Assembly: GCA_902587155.1 (NCBI GenBank)
Contig: CACIKE010000001.1
Coordinates: forward strand, 1-64,000
Direction of reading: 5' to 3'
Length of the DNA: 64,000 nucleotides
From: an uncultured Pelagibacteraceae bacterium
Lineage (GTDB): Bacteria; Pseudomonadota; Alphaproteobacteria; Pelagibacterales; Pelagibacteraceae
The first letter of the stretch is position 1, and every line of letters starts with the position of its first letter. Shown in pieces: positions 32,868 through 43,552 of the stretch. The position numbers were made by a program, and so were the translations under genes. The notes beneath the pieces were generated by a model. It was not told the DNA's origin. It saw only the letters and a list, made by a program, of their open reading frames with translations, and did not search any database.

Positions 32868-32868
32868 A

Positions 32869-33594
32869 TTATTTTTCCCAATCAAATCTTGGAAAAGAAT
32901 TGAAAATTTTAAAAATACCATCTGACCATTGATTGCATACTTTTGAATATTCATCGTCAGTAATATTTAAGCATTTTTGGGAAAGAATTTTATATCCATT
33001 TTTTTTATAAACCACAAAATCAATTGGTGGCCCAACAGTTAAGTCACTTTTTAAAGTTGAATCAATTGAAATTAAGGCACATCTAGAAGCATCTCCAATC
33101 GAAACATCAGGTTTAATTACTCTATCTAAAATTGGCTTACCATATTTAACCTCACCAATTACTAAATATGGTTTGCTATCTGCTGGTTTGATATAATTAC
33201 CCTGTGGATAAACTAAATAAAGTTCCATAGGTTGATCTTTAATTTGTCCACCGACTATAAAAGTTGATCCTAATAAAACTGTATCAGTATTAATTCCTTT
33301 TGGCATTGAATGTTCAACATTTAAGGATCCAACATAGGAGGCAATTTGATCAAAATCTTTACAAGTATTTAAATTTATAATTCCTGAGGTATCTTTTAAA
33401 TCTTTTTCAATAGACTTATATACGGCTTGTGAGGTACCTAAATTTCCTGAAGTAACAATAATTATTGTTCTATCACCAACATCATAAGTAAACATTTTAG
33501 AGTAAATGTTCACGTTATCTAAGCCAGCGTTCGTTCTTGAGTCTGAAGCAAAAACTAGACCATCGTTTGCTTTTATACCGATACAATAAGTCAT
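32869..33594 (-). CDS. Proteasome-like peptidase Anbu
   Basis: I start at 33594 (MTYCIGIKANDGLVFASDSR), 25 codons inside the track ORF, because Met removal exposes the catalytic Thr expected for Ntn hydrolases, and the family starts there. The Asp of FASDSRT and Lys of YSKMF fit the active site. Anbu forms open helical or ring-like assemblies of unknown physiological substrate. It is divergent from an ATP-grasp gene, the usual Anbu partner. Confidence 0.9.
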   Translation of the reverse strand: MTYCIGIKANDGLVFASDSRTNAGLDNVNIYSKMFTYDVGDRTIIIVTSGNLGTSQAVYKSIEKDLKDTSGIINLNTCKDFDQIASYVGSLNVEHSMPKGINTDTVLLGSTFIVGGQIKDQPMELYLVYPQGNYIKPADSKPYLVIGEVKYGKPILDRVIKPDVSIGDASRCALISIDSTLKSDLTVGPPIDFVVYKKNGYKILSQKCLNITDDEYSKVCNQWSDGIFKIFNSFPRFDWEK

Positions 33595-33703
33595 AATCTT
33601 TAAGCAATATTTATAAATTTGCTTAATGTATAATCTATTTCTTACATAACAGGTATAACAATTATACAATTGAATTAATTAATTTAAAATTTGAAAATAC
33701 TGA

Positions 33704-35146
33704 ATGACTTCTAAATTATGGAAAGATTATAACGCTAAAAATGCATATGATGGTTATTTTACTGCAGATAAAAAACTTAGAAAACATGCAAAAATAATAT
33801 CTGGCATTTTAGAAAAATATGGCAAAAAGAAATTACAAGAAATTGAAAAAAATTGTCAGAGTACAATTAGCGCAAGGGGAATAAATTTTAGAGTATATGC
33901 TGCTAATAATAGAGCTGAAGAAAAAAAATGGCCTTTAGATATTATTCCAAGAATAATACCTAAAACTGTTTGGAATAAAATTTCTAAAGGTTTAAAACAA
34001 AGAGCCAAAGCACTTAATCTTTTTATTGATGATATCTATAATCAAAAAAAAATTTTTAAAGATAAGATAATACCTGCAGACTTAATCTTAAAATCTCCAT
34101 ATTACATAAAACAGTGTGAAGGGTTTTCGCCAAAGTTTAAGGCTTGGTCTAATATATCTGGTATTGATTTAATAAGAAATAAAAACGGAGAATATTTAGT
34201 TCTTGAAGATAATCTAAGAGTGCCTTCAGGTGTATCTTATATGCTTGAGAATAGAATGGTTATGATGGATGTTTTTCCAGAATTATTTTCTAGATATAAG
34301 GTTTCATCAATTCATCAGTACACAAATAAATTATATAATTGTATGGTTGAGTGTATTCCGAAAAAAACATCTAATCCTCATATGGTTGTTTTAACTCCAG
34401 GAATTTACAACTCAGCATACTTTGAGCACTCATTTTTAGCAGAACAAATGGGAATTGCTTTAGTTGAAGGTAAAGACCTTTTTGTTGAAGATGATAATGT
34501 TTATATGAAAACCGTTAAAGGACCTCTTAAAGTTGACTGTATATACAGAAGACTTGATGACAGTTTTCTAGATCCCAAAGTATTTAATAAAGAGTCTCTA
34601 ATTGGAGTGCCAGGTTTATTTAAGTGCTGGTTAAAAAAAAATGTTGGTATCTTAAATGCAATAGGGACAGGTGTTGCAGATGATAAAGTTGTCTATTCAT
34701 ATGTTAATAAAATGATAACTTATTATCTGGGTGAACAACCTTTATTAAATCAAGTAGAGACATATTTATGTCATGAAGAACAACAAAAAAAATATGTTTT
34801 AGAAAATCTATCCAAGTTAGTTGTAAAACCAGCAAATGCCTCAGGTGGTTATGGATTAATGATAGGACCAAAGGCGCCTAAAAAAGAAATTGAGGAGGTA
34901 AGACAAAAAATTTTAAAAAATCCAAGAGAATTTATTGCTCAACCACTAGAAGTGTTATCGACTGGTCCAACTATAACTAATAATAATATCGAACCGAGAC
35001 ATGTTGATTTAAGACCATTCGTTTTAACAGGAAAATCAAATTATGTGACTTCAGGTGGACTGACAAGAGTAGCTTTAAGAAAGGGTAGTACTATTGTAAA
35101 TAGTTCACAAGGTGGTGGATCCAAAGATACTTTAATTGTTGGTTAA
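33704..35146 (+). CDS. Circularly permuted ATP-grasp protein (Anbu cluster type)
   Basis: The 480-residue protein has DIIPRIIPKTVWNKISKGLKQR, LVLEDNLRVPSGVSYMLENR, and VVKPANASGGYGLMIGP, typical of the DUF404/DUF407 circularly permuted ATP-grasp family. Such proteins are expected to form amide bonds, often with alpha-E and transglutaminase-like partners. Here only Anbu accompanies it, a reduced version of the cluster. The upstream gap of 109 bases holds both divergent promoters. Confidence 0.88.
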   Translation: MTSKLWKDYNAKNAYDGYFTADKKLRKHAKIISGILEKYGKKKLQEIEKNCQSTISARGINFRVYAANNRAEEKKWPLDIIPRIIPKTVWNKISKGLKQRAKALNLFIDDIYNQKKIFKDKIIPADLILKSPYYIKQCEGFSPKFKAWSNISGIDLIRNKNGEYLVLEDNLRVPSGVSYMLENRMVMMDVFPELFSRYKVSSIHQYTNKLYNCMVECIPKKTSNPHMVVLTPGIYNSAYFEHSFLAEQMGIALVEGKDLFVEDDNVYMKTVKGPLKVDCIYRRLDDSFLDPKVFNKESLIGVPGLFKCWLKKNVGILNAIGTGVADDKVVYSYVNKMITYYLGEQPLLNQVETYLCHEEQQKKYVLENLSKLVVKPANASGGYGLMIGPKAPKKEIEEVRQKILKNPREFIAQPLEVLSTGPTITNNNIEPRHVDLRPFVLTGKSNYVTSGGLTRVALRKGSTIVNSSQGGGSKDTLIVG

Positions 35147-35151
35147 AATAT

Positions 35152-35553
35152 TTATTCAATAAGAGCTTTTTTTAAATATTTCATATTAAGTTTACAATCT
35201 TTGTACCCATGCTTGATTACATTTAGATATCTTTCTGTAGGAAATCTAAATGGCGTTTTTTTTGTCATGGTATAAGTCATTACTTTTTTACCTTTATACA
35301 GAAAATAATATTTTTTATATAAAATTGGATAATCCTCATAAACATCGAGTTTTTTTTCATCACTCTTAGAAATTTCAAATAATCCACCAGGTACTATAGA
35401 ATTTTTTTTTGGTTCAATATCAGCAGCTCTATACTTGCTTCTAAAAGTTAATTTAAAATCCTTGAGATTAATCTTTTTAATAAAAGTACTATCTTTACAT
35501 CTTCTCTTCATTTGAAAATGATGAAGATTACTTCCGTAAGCAAAATAAAGCAT
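35152..35553 (-). CDS. Gamma-glutamylcyclotransferase-like protein
   Basis: The 133-residue GGCT/AIG2-fold protein has the substrate loop FAYGSNL at its start and the acidic residue in DVYEDYP near 80. It may release 5-oxoproline from gamma-glutamyl compounds, but this family is broad. The CinA-like gene lies directly upstream with no gap. Confidence 0.8.
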   Translation of the reverse strand: MLYFAYGSNLHHFQMKRRCKDSTFIKKINLKDFKLTFRSKYRAADIEPKKNSIVPGGLFEISKSDEKKLDVYEDYPILYKKYYFLYKGKKVMTYTMTKKTPFRFPTERYLNVIKHGYKDCKLNMKYLKKALIE

Positions 35554-36303
35554 TTATCTATCGACAACTTCTATTTTTTTATCACTAACAAATTTTAATA
35601 TTTGAGAATTACATTGATCGATTTTAGATTGATTCTCTGAACGAAGCACTATTGAAACTCCAAGTTTACCAGCATGGAAAAATGGATAACTTCCTATCTC
35701 GACATCTTGATTTTCCTCTTGTACTTTTGTTAAAGAGTTTGCAATTTCACTTTCTACTGTTTTTAAACTAATAGTGTGACTTAAGATAGGGTCACCCCCC
35801 ACAATCTTATTTTTTAGTCCACCCAACATTGATTTCATAATTGATGGTACCCCTGGTAAACAAAAAACATTTTCTACACTAAAACCAGGAGCTCCACTTG
35901 TTGGATTAAGAATTAAATCCGCATTTTCTGGCATCCAAATCATTTTCTGTCTTCCTTCATTAAACTCACCTGGCTGGTAATAAGCTTCTAATATTTTATA
36001 TCCTTCTTTATGGAGTTCGTATTTAAGACCAAAAGCTTTTGCTACTGATTGAGCAGTTATGTCATCATGTGTTGGGCCAATACCACCAGTTGTGAAAACA
36101 TAATTATTAGATTTCCTCAAAAGATTTAGTGTCTCTACTATTATATCTTCTTGATCTGGAATTATTCTAACTTCATTTACTTTTACACCAATGGAATTTA
36201 ACCATGTTGCTAATGTGCTTGTGTTAGTGTCTTGAGTTCGACCAGAAAGAATTTCGTTACCGATGATTAGTATCGCAGCATTTACTTTTGTGTTTTTGCT
36301 CAT
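35554..36303 (-). CDS. CinA-like molybdopterin-binding-domain protein
   Basis: The 249-residue protein has the MoCF_biosynth/CinA N-terminal fold: AAILIIGNEILSGRTQDTN, FTTGGIGPTHDDIT, and LPGVPSIMKSML. It lacks the C-terminal deamidase domain of full CinA. ADP-ribose pyrophosphatase or nucleotide salvage activity is known for some relatives. It is divergent from sfsA by 20 bases. Confidence 0.85.
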   Translation of the reverse strand: MSKNTKVNAAILIIGNEILSGRTQDTNTSTLATWLNSIGVKVNEVRIIPDQEDIIVETLNLLRKSNNYVFTTGGIGPTHDDITAQSVAKAFGLKYELHKEGYKILEAYYQPGEFNEGRQKMIWMPENADLILNPTSGAPGFSVENVFCLPGVPSIMKSMLGGLKNKIVGGDPILSHTISLKTVESEIANSLTKVQEENQDVEIGSYPFFHAGKLGVSIVLRSENQSKIDQCNSQILKFVSDKKIEVVDR

Positions 36304-36311
36304 TTTATATG

Positions 36312-36317
36312 TATAAT
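36312..36317 (+). promoter_or_regulatory. TATAAT box six bases before the sfsA start
   Basis: A perfect TATAAT at 36312-36317 would place the transcription start at or next to the A of the sfsA ATG (36324). This suggests a leaderless mRNA. A TTGTGT at 36288-36293 is a possible -35 at 18 bases. It rests on consensus alone in AT-rich DNA. Confidence 0.35.
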
Positions 36318-36323
36318 TCGAAT

Positions 36324-37022
36324 ATGGAATTTACCAAGTCTTTATTAAAAGGCAAATTAATCAAAAGATATAAGCGTTTTTTTGTTGATGTAAATCTAAA
36401 TAAAGAAATTGTCACCGCGCATTGTCCAAATACTGGATCTATGAAAGGTTTGCTAGATGAAGGTAATGAAGTGCATTTACTCAAGCATGATGATCCAAAA
36501 AGAAAATTAAAATATGGTCTAGAAATTATTAAGGCCAAAAAAAACTTGATCGGAATAAATACTCATAGAGCAAATAAAATTGTTCTCCACGGATTGAATA
36601 ATAACCTCATAAAAGAATTAAAAAATAACGATAAGATTAATTCAGAAGTTTTCTTTAATAAAGAGACTAGATTTGATTTTTTTATTGAAAAAAAGGGTCA
36701 AAAAAGTTTTCTAGAAGTGAAGAATGTTACTCTTTTCAGAGATGAAAAAACAGCTGAGTTTCCAGATGCTATTACAAAAAGGGGATCAAAACATTTACTT
36801 ACCCTTATTGATGCCATAAAGAAAGGCTATAAATCTTATTTAATATTTTTAGTACAAATACAAAATATGGAATACTTTAAAATAGCAAAGGATATTGATA
36901 GTAAGTACTATGAAAATTATTTGATAGCTAAAAAAGCTGGGGTAAACTTTTTGGCTTATAGATGTAAAATTAGTTCTAAAAAAATTTATATAGATAAAAA
37001 AATAAAAATTATTGATGAGTAA
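36324..37022 (+). CDS. sfsA: SfsA family protein
   Basis: I start at 36324 (MEFTKSLLKGKLIKRYKRFF), because the 12 extra residues of the track ORF overlap the divergent gene and are not SfsA-like. The 232-residue length fits. TAHCPNTGSMKGLLDEGN, SFLEVKNVTL and PDAITKRGSKHL are signature stretches. SfsA was found as a sugar fermentation stimulation protein and has an OB-fold plus nuclease-like domain. Its cellular role is poorly defined. Confidence 0.92.
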   Translation: MEFTKSLLKGKLIKRYKRFFVDVNLNKEIVTAHCPNTGSMKGLLDEGNEVHLLKHDDPKRKLKYGLEIIKAKKNLIGINTHRANKIVLHGLNNNLIKELKNNDKINSEVFFNKETRFDFFIEKKGQKSFLEVKNVTLFRDEKTAEFPDAITKRGSKHLLTLIDAIKKGYKSYLIFLVQIQNMEYFKIAKDIDSKYYENYLIAKKAGVNFLAYRCKISSKKIYIDKKIKIIDE

Positions 37023-37788
37023 TTACGCTGAAAAATTTGAAAAAATGAGAATAGCTGGAAAGCTAGCTTCACAAACTTTAGACATGTTAACAGAAAATAT
37101 TAAAGAAGGTGTTTCAACAGCTTACATTGATAAACTTGGCTATGAGTTTATAAGAGATAATGGTGGCCACTCTGCCCCACTTTACTATCGTGGATTTACT
37201 AAATCTTTATGTACATCTCTTAATCATGTTGTATGTCATGGTGTGCCATCAGAGGATAGAATTTTAGTTGAAGGTGATGCTTTAAATGTTGATGTGACCG
37301 CTATAATTAATGATCATTATGGAGATACAAGTAGAATGTTTTGTATTGGAAAAACCCCAGTAAAATTAAATAACCTAATTGATGCAACGTATCAGTCTAT
37401 GATGAGAGCAATCAAAATCTTAAAACCTGGTATTAAACTTGGAGATATAGGACATGAAATACAATCTTATATCGAAGAAAAAGGATTTTCTGTAGTTAAG
37501 GATTTTTGTGGTCATGGAATAGGTACATCATTTCATGAACCACCAAACATTTTACATTATGGAACAAAGAATACAGGTATGGAATTAAAACCTGGAATGA
37601 CATTTACAATAGAACCAATGATTAATGCTGGTAAATTTAATATAAAAATGCTTAATGATGGGTGGACTGCAGTGACAAAAGACAAATCTTTATCTGCACA
37701 ATTTGAGCATACTGTTGGAATTACTGAAAATGGTTATGAAATATTTACAGAATCTGCTAAAGGTTATTCAAAGCCCCCATACTTATAA
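37015..37788 (+). CDS. map: Methionine aminopeptidase, type I
   Basis: The 257-residue protein starts at the ATG at 37015, inside the end of sfsA, and not at the TTG chosen by the track. Metal ligands are visible in NVDVTAIINDHYGDTSRMF (two Asp), FCGHGIGTSFHEPP (His), TIEPMI (Glu) and SAQFEHTVGIT (Glu). It removes the initiator Met from nascent proteins. Overlap suggests co-expression with sfsA. Confidence 0.97.
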   Translation: MSNYAEKFEKMRIAGKLASQTLDMLTENIKEGVSTAYIDKLGYEFIRDNGGHSAPLYYRGFTKSLCTSLNHVVCHGVPSEDRILVEGDALNVDVTAIINDHYGDTSRMFCIGKTPVKLNNLIDATYQSMMRAIKILKPGIKLGDIGHEIQSYIEEKGFSVVKDFCGHGIGTSFHEPPNILHYGTKNTGMELKPGMTFTIEPMINAGKFNIKMLNDGWTAVTKDKSLSAQFEHTVGITENGYEIFTESAKGYSKPPYL

Positions 37789-37791
37789 TTA

Positions 37792-39084
37792 ATGATTAAA
37801 AGATACTCTCGAAAAGAATTAACAGATATTTGGTCTGAGGAAAATAAATACAAAATATGGTTGGATGTTGAAATTGCTGCAGCTCAAGCAATGGAAAAAC
37901 TCGGTCAAATTCCAAAGGGTGTCTCATCAATAGTTAGGAAAAAAGCTAGAATAAATGTAAAAAGAATTCATCAGATTGAAAGTAAAGTTAAACATGATGT
38001 AATTGCTTTTTTAACTTCCGTAACTGAAAAAGCAGGAATTAAAGCTAGATACCTCCATCTTGGTATGACTTCATCTGATGTAGTGGACACAAGTTTTAAT
38101 ATTCAATTAGTTCAGTCAGGTAAAATTATCTTAAAAGACATAGATCAAATTTTAAAAGTATTAAAAAAACAAGCTAGAAAATATAAATTTACTCCTTGTA
38201 TAGGTCGAAGTCATGGAATTCATGCTGAGCCAATAACATTTGGATTAAAATTAGCTTCCTTTTATGAAGAGTTTAAAAGAAATAGAGAAAGATTAGTTTC
38301 CGCTATAGATCAAATATCAACCTGTGCAATTTCTGGAGCTGTTGGAACATTTGCAAATGTAAACCCTAATGTCGAGAAACATGTTGCAAAAAAACTTGGA
38401 TTAAAAGTTGAGCCAATCTCTACTCAAATAATTCCAAGAGATCGACATGCATTTTATTTTTCAATATTAGGAATTATTGCAGGAAGTATAGAAAGAGTTG
38501 CTATAGAAATAAGACATTTACAAAGATCAGAAGTTTACGAATTGCAAGAATACTTTTCTAAAAGTCAAAAGGGTTCTTCTGCTATGCCCCATAAAAAAAA
38601 TCCAATTTTGAGTGAAAATTTAACGGGACTAGCAAGAATGGTAAGAAGTTCTGTTGTTCCAGCACTTGAAAATATTGCACTTTGGCATGAAAGAGATATT
38701 TCACATTCAAGCGTAGAGAGAAATATTGGTCCTGATGCAAATATTACTCTAGACTTTGCACTTGTAAGATTAGCAGGTGTTTTAGATAATATGATTGTTT
38801 ATCCTAAAAAAATGCTAGAAAATCTTAATCTTACTAAAGGGCTAATTTTTTCACAAGAAGTGATGCTAGAACTGACAAAAACTGGTATCACAAGAGAAAA
38901 ATCCTATAAGTTAGTACAGGGATATGCAAAAAAATGTTTTGCTGAAAATTTAGATTTGTTTAATGTTATTCAGTCTGACAAGTTAATAATGAGTAAAATT
39001 TCAATTAAAAAATTAAAGTCTATCTTTAGTTATTCAAAACACTTTAAAAATGTAAATCTAATTTTCAGAAGAGTATTTAAATAA
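37792..39084 (+). CDS. purB: Adenylosuccinate lyase
   Basis: The 430-residue fumarase/aspartase superfamily enzyme has [24 protein letters not shown], and the signature [18 protein letters not shown]. It acts twice in purine synthesis, splitting SAICAR and adenylosuccinate. It starts the purB-purC-purS-purQ-purL run with near-zero gaps. Three bases separate it from map. Confidence 0.97.
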   Translation: MIKRYSRKELTDIWSEENKYKIWLDVEIAAAQAMEKLGQIPKGVSSIVRKKARINVKRIHQIESKVKHDVIAFLTSVTEKAGIKARYLHLGMTSSDVVDTSFNIQLVQSGKIILKDIDQILKVLKKQARKYKFTPCIGRSHGIHAEPITFGLKLASFYEEFKRNRERLVSAIDQISTCAISGAVGTFANVNPNVEKHVAKKLGLKVEPISTQIIPRDRHAFYFSILGIIAGSIERVAIEIRHLQRSEVYELQEYFSKSQKGSSAMPHKKNPILSENLTGLARMVRSSVVPALENIALWHERDISHSSVERNIGPDANITLDFALVRLAGVLDNMIVYPKKMLENLNLTKGLIFSQEVMLELTKTGITREKSYKLVQGYAKKCFAENLDLFNVIQSDKLIMSKISIKKLKSIFSYSKHFKNVNLIFRRVFK

Positions 39085-39869
39085 TGAAAAAAGGTAAAAA
39101 ACTTTACGAGGGAAAAGCCAAGATAATTTATTTAACCTCAGATAAAAATTTAGTAATCCAATACTTTAAAGATGATGCTACAGCATTTAATAATGAAAAA
39201 AGAACTACTATTGAGGGTAAAGGAGTTTTAAATAATAGAATTTCTGAACATATTCTTACAAATTTATCTCAAATTGGTATTGAAAATCATTTAGTCAAAC
39301 GACTAAATATGAGAGAACAATTAATTAAATTTGTAGAAATAATTCCAATTGAATTTGTTATTCGGAATGTTGCGACAGGATCTTTGACTAAAAGACTTGG
39401 AATAGAAGACGGAACTGTACTAAAAGAACCTTTAATTGAATACTGTTTGAAAGATGACAAACTTGGCGATCCATTAATTTCAGAGGATCATATTTACGCG
39501 TTTGATTGGGCAAATAAAAAAGAAATTGAAAAGATAAAAAAAACTATTTTTAGAATTAATGATTTTATGATTGGGATGTTTAGAGGAGTGGGAATAAAAT
39601 TAATTGATTTTAAATTAGAATTTGGGCGAACTAAAATTGATGGTAGAAAAGAAATAATTTTGGCTGATGAAATAAGCCCTGATACTTGTAGATTGTGGGA
39701 CTCTGCAACTGACAAAAAGCTTGATAAAGATAGATTTAGAAAAGATTTAGGAGATTTATTACCTGCGTATACCGAAGTTGCCAAAAGACTTGGAATTCTA
39801 CATGAGCAATCAAACGTTTCTGCAGTGAATGTAACTAAACTATCCTCAATTAAAAAGAAGCGAAAATGA
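39084..39869 (+). CDS. purC: Phosphoribosylaminoimidazole-succinocarboxamide synthase
   Basis: The 261-residue protein has [31 protein letters not shown] and [14 protein letters not shown], all diagnostic for PurC. It forms SAICAR from CAIR and aspartate with ATP. It overlaps purB by one base and purS by four. Confidence 0.98.
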   Translation: MKKGKKLYEGKAKIIYLTSDKNLVIQYFKDDATAFNNEKRTTIEGKGVLNNRISEHILTNLSQIGIENHLVKRLNMREQLIKFVEIIPIEFVIRNVATGSLTKRLGIEDGTVLKEPLIEYCLKDDKLGDPLISEDHIYAFDWANKKEIEKIKKTIFRINDFMIGMFRGVGIKLIDFKLEFGRTKIDGRKEIILADEISPDTCRLWDSATDKKLDKDRFRKDLGDLLPAYTEVAKRLGILHEQSNVSAVNVTKLSSIKKKRK

Positions 39870-40108
39870 AAGTTTCTGCCGTAATAACTCTTAAAAAGGA
39901 TGTTTTAGATCCACAAGGAAAAGTAATCCATGAAACATTAGATGGTATGGGTTTTAATTCTGTCAATGAAGTTAGACAAGGAAAATATTTTGAAATTGAT
40001 GTTAAAGAAAATGATCCAAAAAAAGCTAAAGATCTCGTGGAAGATATGTGTAAAAAACTTTTAGCTAATCTTGTTATTGAAAACTACAAAATTATTGAGA
40101 CACAATAA
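39866..40108 (+). CDS. purS: FGAM synthetase subunit PurS
   Basis: The 80-residue protein has the PurS pattern ([23 protein letters not shown], then GKYFEIDV). In the three-part FGAM synthetase PurS bridges PurQ and PurL and helps pass ammonia. Its presence matches the short PurL downstream. The ATGA overlap with purC implies coupled translation. Confidence 0.95.
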   Translation: MKVSAVITLKKDVLDPQGKVIHETLDGMGFNSVNEVRQGKYFEIDVKENDPKKAKDLVEDMCKKLLANLVIENYKIIETQ

Positions 40109-40111
40109 TTA

Positions 40112-40795
40112 ATGAAATCATCGGTTATAACCTTTCCTGGTTCAAATTGTGATCGAGACATGGATGTGGCTCTTACAAAATTTGGATTTAAAAACAAAAT
40201 GGTTTGGCATAATGATCAAGAATTGCCCAAAAGTGATTTAATTGTTTTGCCTGGTGGTTTCTCTTACGGTGACTATTTACGTTGTGGCAGCATGGCCTCA
40301 AAATCAAAAATAATGAATTCAGTAATTAATTTTGCAAAATCTGGTGGATTGGTAATGGGAATTTGTAATGGTTTTCAAATTTTGGTTGAGGCTGGATTAG
40401 TACCAGGGGTATTATTAAGAAATAAATATCTTCAGTTTATTTGTAAAAATGTCCACGTAAAAGTAGATAATAAAGAAAACACCTTTTTCAAAAATCTTGA
40501 TAAAAAAGTTTTGGAGTTTCACATAGCCCATAATGAGGGTAACTATTTTTGCACCAACGATCAACTCAAAGAGATTGAAGATAATAATCAAATAGCAATT
40601 TATTATTGTGATCAAAATGGCGATACAAATGATCAAATAAATCCTAATGGTTCAATAAAAAATATTGCAGGTATTTTTAACAAAGAAAAAAACGTTTTAG
40701 GAATGATGCCTCATCCTGAGAGAATGATAGATGAAAGTTTATCTGGGGAAGATGGATCCATCTTTTTTAAAAATCTTTTAAATAATATTAAATAA
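40112..40795 (+). CDS. purQ: FGAM synthetase glutaminase subunit
   Basis: The 227-residue class I glutamine amidotransferase has the nucleophile in GICNGFQIL, a [11 protein letters not shown] loop, and catalytic His/Glu in PHPERM. It supplies ammonia to PurL. It lies between purS and purL with gaps of three bases or an overlap of one. Confidence 0.97.
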   Translation: MKSSVITFPGSNCDRDMDVALTKFGFKNKMVWHNDQELPKSDLIVLPGGFSYGDYLRCGSMASKSKIMNSVINFAKSGGLVMGICNGFQILVEAGLVPGVLLRNKYLQFICKNVHVKVDNKENTFFKNLDKKVLEFHIAHNEGNYFCTNDQLKEIEDNNQIAIYYCDQNGDTNDQINPNGSIKNIAGIFNKEKNVLGMMPHPERMIDESLSGEDGSIFFKNLLNNIK

Positions 40796-42984
40796 TGTTG
40801 GTTAACGAAAAAATTGCAATTGAACATGGTTTAAAATCAGATGAGTATAAAAAGATTTGTAAATTATTAAAAAGAACACCTAATATTACTGAGTTAGGTA
40901 TATTTTCTGCAATGTGGAATGAACATTGCTCCTATAAATCTTCACGAATTCATTTAAAAAAATTACATACTAAAGGAAAAAAAGTAATTCAAGGGCCAGG
41001 AGAAAATGCTGGAGTTATTGATATTGAGGATGGAGATGCAATAGTTTTTAAAATCGAGAGTCATAATCACCCATCATTTATTGAGCCTTATCAGGGAGCC
41101 GCTACAGGAGTTGGTGGAATTATGCGAGATGTTTTTACAATGGGTGCAAGACCCATTGCTAACTTAAATTCAATACATTTTGGTTCAACTCAAAATAAAA
41201 AAACAAAAAATTTATTAAGAGGTGTTGTTCATGGAATTGGTGGTTATGGAAACTGTATGGGAGTTCCTACTATAGCAGGACAAACATCTTTTGATAGGTC
41301 ATATAACGGAAATATCTTAGTGAATGCTATGACTTTAGGATTAGTAAAAAAAGATAAGATATTTTACTCAAAAGCAGCTGGTTTAAATAAACCAGTTATA
41401 TATGTTGGATCAAAAACCGGTAGAGATGGAATTCACGGAGCAAGTATGGCTTCAGCAAGTTTTGATGAAAAGATAGAAGAAAAAAAACCAACTGTGCAAG
41501 TTGGAGATCCTTTTACTGAAAAACTTTTATTAGAGGCGTGCTTAGAATTAATGTCAGGAGATTCAATTATTGCAATTCAAGATATGGGAGCTGCAGGACT
41601 AACCTCTTCAAGTATTGAAATGGCATCAAAAGGAAATTTAGGTATCGAAATTAACTTAAACAAAGTTCCATGTAGAGAAACCAAAATGACCCCTTACGAA
41701 ATTATGTTATCAGAAAGCCAAGAACGAATGCTTATAGTTCTGGAAAGTGGCAAAGAGGAAATAGCCAAAAAAATATTTGATAAATGGAATTTAGATTTCG
41801 CTGTAATTGGAAAAACAACCAACACAAAGAATATAGAATTATTTTTTGATAATAAACAAGTAGCTAATATTCCAGTTAATACATTGGTTGAAAACTCACC
41901 GATGTATGATCGAAAATGGAAAAAATCAAAATTACCAAAAAAAAATAAAATAAATAAAACAATATTTAAAAGTCTAAAAATCAAAGATACTTTAAAAAAA
42001 ATCTTATCCAGCCCAAATGTTTGTAGCAAAGAATGGATTTGGCAACAATATGATCACACCGTAATGGGTGATACTATACAAAAACCTGGCGGAGACTCTG
42101 GTGTGGTAAGAGTTCATAAAACAGATAAAGCTATAGCCGCTACAGTTGACTCATCTGCAACTTATTGTTGGGCACATCCACTCACAGGAGGAAAGCAAGT
42201 CGTTTGTGAAACTTGGAGAAATTTAATCTCAGTAGGTGCTAAACCTATAGCAGTTACGAATTGTTTAAATTTTGGAAGCCCAGAGAAAGAGGGAAATATG
42301 GGTGAGTTTGTCGAATGTGTTCAAGGTATAAGTGAAGCATGTAAGTATTTAGATTATCCTGTTGTCTCAGGAAATGTATCTTTTTACAACGAAACTAAAG
42401 ATATCGGAATTAAACCAACTCCTACGATAGGAGGAGTGGGTTTAATTAAAGATTACAAAAAAATGATCACAATGGATTTTAAAGAAATTGACAATATAGT
42501 ATTAGTGATTGGTAAAACAGAGGGTCATATAGATCAAAGTTTATTATCAAGAATAATATTAAATGAAAATAATGGACCACCCCCTGAGGTTAATTTATTT
42601 AATGAAAAAAATAATGGTCTGACTCTTCTTACTTTAATAGAGAAAAATTTCATTAAAAGTGCCCACGATATATCTCTTGGTGGAATAATCACAGCGATAA
42701 GCAAAATGTGTATAAAAGGAAATAAAGGTATACAAATCAAAAAGCCAAAATTTTTGATTAATGAAATTGAATACTTTTTTTCTGAAGACCAAGGAAGATA
42801 TTTGATCGAAATAAATCCAAAAGATTTCAAAGAAGTTATTAAAATTTTAGATAAAAATTCTGTACATTATGATGAGATGGGTAAAATCATCGATAAAGAG
42901 ATGATAATTGATCAAAAGACGAAACTAACAATTGACGAATTAAAATCATATAATATTAATTGGCTTAAGAGTTACATGGTTTAA
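40795..42984 (+). CDS. purL: FGAM synthetase large subunit (short PurL type)
   Basis: The 729-residue length is that of the PurLQS-type enzyme, without the fused glutaminase of the 1300-residue form. [29 protein letters not shown] and [11 protein letters not shown] are seen. It converts FGAR to FGAM with ATP. It overlaps purQ by one base. Confidence 0.98.
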   Translation: MLVNEKIAIEHGLKSDEYKKICKLLKRTPNITELGIFSAMWNEHCSYKSSRIHLKKLHTKGKKVIQGPGENAGVIDIEDGDAIVFKIESHNHPSFIEPYQGAATGVGGIMRDVFTMGARPIANLNSIHFGSTQNKKTKNLLRGVVHGIGGYGNCMGVPTIAGQTSFDRSYNGNILVNAMTLGLVKKDKIFYSKAAGLNKPVIYVGSKTGRDGIHGASMASASFDEKIEEKKPTVQVGDPFTEKLLLEACLELMSGDSIIAIQDMGAAGLTSSSIEMASKGNLGIEINLNKVPCRETKMTPYEIMLSESQERMLIVLESGKEEIAKKIFDKWNLDFAVIGKTTNTKNIELFFDNKQVANIPVNTLVENSPMYDRKWKKSKLPKKNKINKTIFKSLKIKDTLKKILSSPNVCSKEWIWQQYDHTVMGDTIQKPGGDSGVVRVHKTDKAIAATVDSSATYCWAHPLTGGKQVVCETWRNLISVGAKPIAVTNCLNFGSPEKEGNMGEFVECVQGISEACKYLDYPVVSGNVSFYNETKDIGIKPTPTIGGVGLIKDYKKMITMDFKEIDNIVLVIGKTEGHIDQSLLSRIILNENNGPPPEVNLFNEKNNGLTLLTLIEKNFIKSAHDISLGGIITAISKMCIKGNKGIQIKKPKFLINEIEYFFSEDQGRYLIEINPKDFKEVIKILDKNSVHYDEMGKIIDKEMIIDQKTKLTIDELKSYNINWLKSYMV

Positions 42985-42986
42985 TT

Positions 42987-43217
42987 ATGGCAATGGATTT
43001 AAAAGATATTGAGAAGTTTATTAAAGAAGCAATGCCAGATGCTTCAATAGAGATACAAGATTTAGCTGGAGATGGTAATCATTATTCTGCTACAGTTACA
43101 TCATCTCAATTTGCTGGAAAAAGTAAAATTGAACAACACAAAATGGTTTATAATTCATTAAAAGGCAGAATGGGTAATGAATTACATGCCCTAGCTATTA
43201 AAACAAAGGAACAATAA
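42987..43217 (+). CDS. BolA/IbaG-family protein
   Basis: The 76-residue protein has the BolA fold signature (GDGNHYSATVTSSQFAGKS and KMVYNSLKGRM). BolA proteins form 2Fe-2S complexes with monothiol glutaredoxins. The next gene is such a glutaredoxin and overlaps by one base, so the two probably act as one iron-sulfur handling pair. Confidence 0.93.
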   Translation: MAMDLKDIEKFIKEAMPDASIEIQDLAGDGNHYSATVTSSQFAGKSKIEQHKMVYNSLKGRMGNELHALAIKTKEQ

Positions 43218-43549
43218 TGGATGATAAAACAAAAAATATAATTCAAAATCATATCGACACTAACGATGTATGTTTATTTATGAAAGGAACTCCAGATGCT
43301 CCACAGTGTGGATTCTCAATGGCAGTTTCAAATATGCTAAAAATTTTAGAGGTAAATTTTAAAAGTGTTAATGTTCTTGAAGACCAATCAATTAGAGAGG
43401 GAATTAAAATTTTTAGTGATTGGCCTACTATTCCTCAACTTTACATAAAAAAAGAATTTGTTGGTGGGTGTGATATTGTAAAAGAAATGTACGAAAGTGG
43501 TGAATTAAAAAAAGTTTTTTCTGATAAAGGAATTAATTTTAAAAAATAA
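43217..43549 (+). CDS. grxD: Monothiol glutaredoxin, Grx4 type
   Basis: The 110-residue protein has the CGFS active site (PDAPQCGFSMAV), WPTIPQLYI with cis-Pro, and GGCDIVKEM for glutathione binding. It carries and delivers 2Fe-2S clusters. Its partner BolA lies directly upstream. Confidence 0.96.
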   Translation: MDDKTKNIIQNHIDTNDVCLFMKGTPDAPQCGFSMAVSNMLKILEVNFKSVNVLEDQSIREGIKIFSDWPTIPQLYIKKEFVGGCDIVKEMYESGELKKVFSDKGINFKK

Positions 43550-43552
43550 CTA

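Noticed and set aside
33595-33669. 25-residue N-terminal extension of Anbu
   Set aside because: Anbu needs Thr right after the initiator Met; the extension is Tyr/Lys-rich and not family-like.
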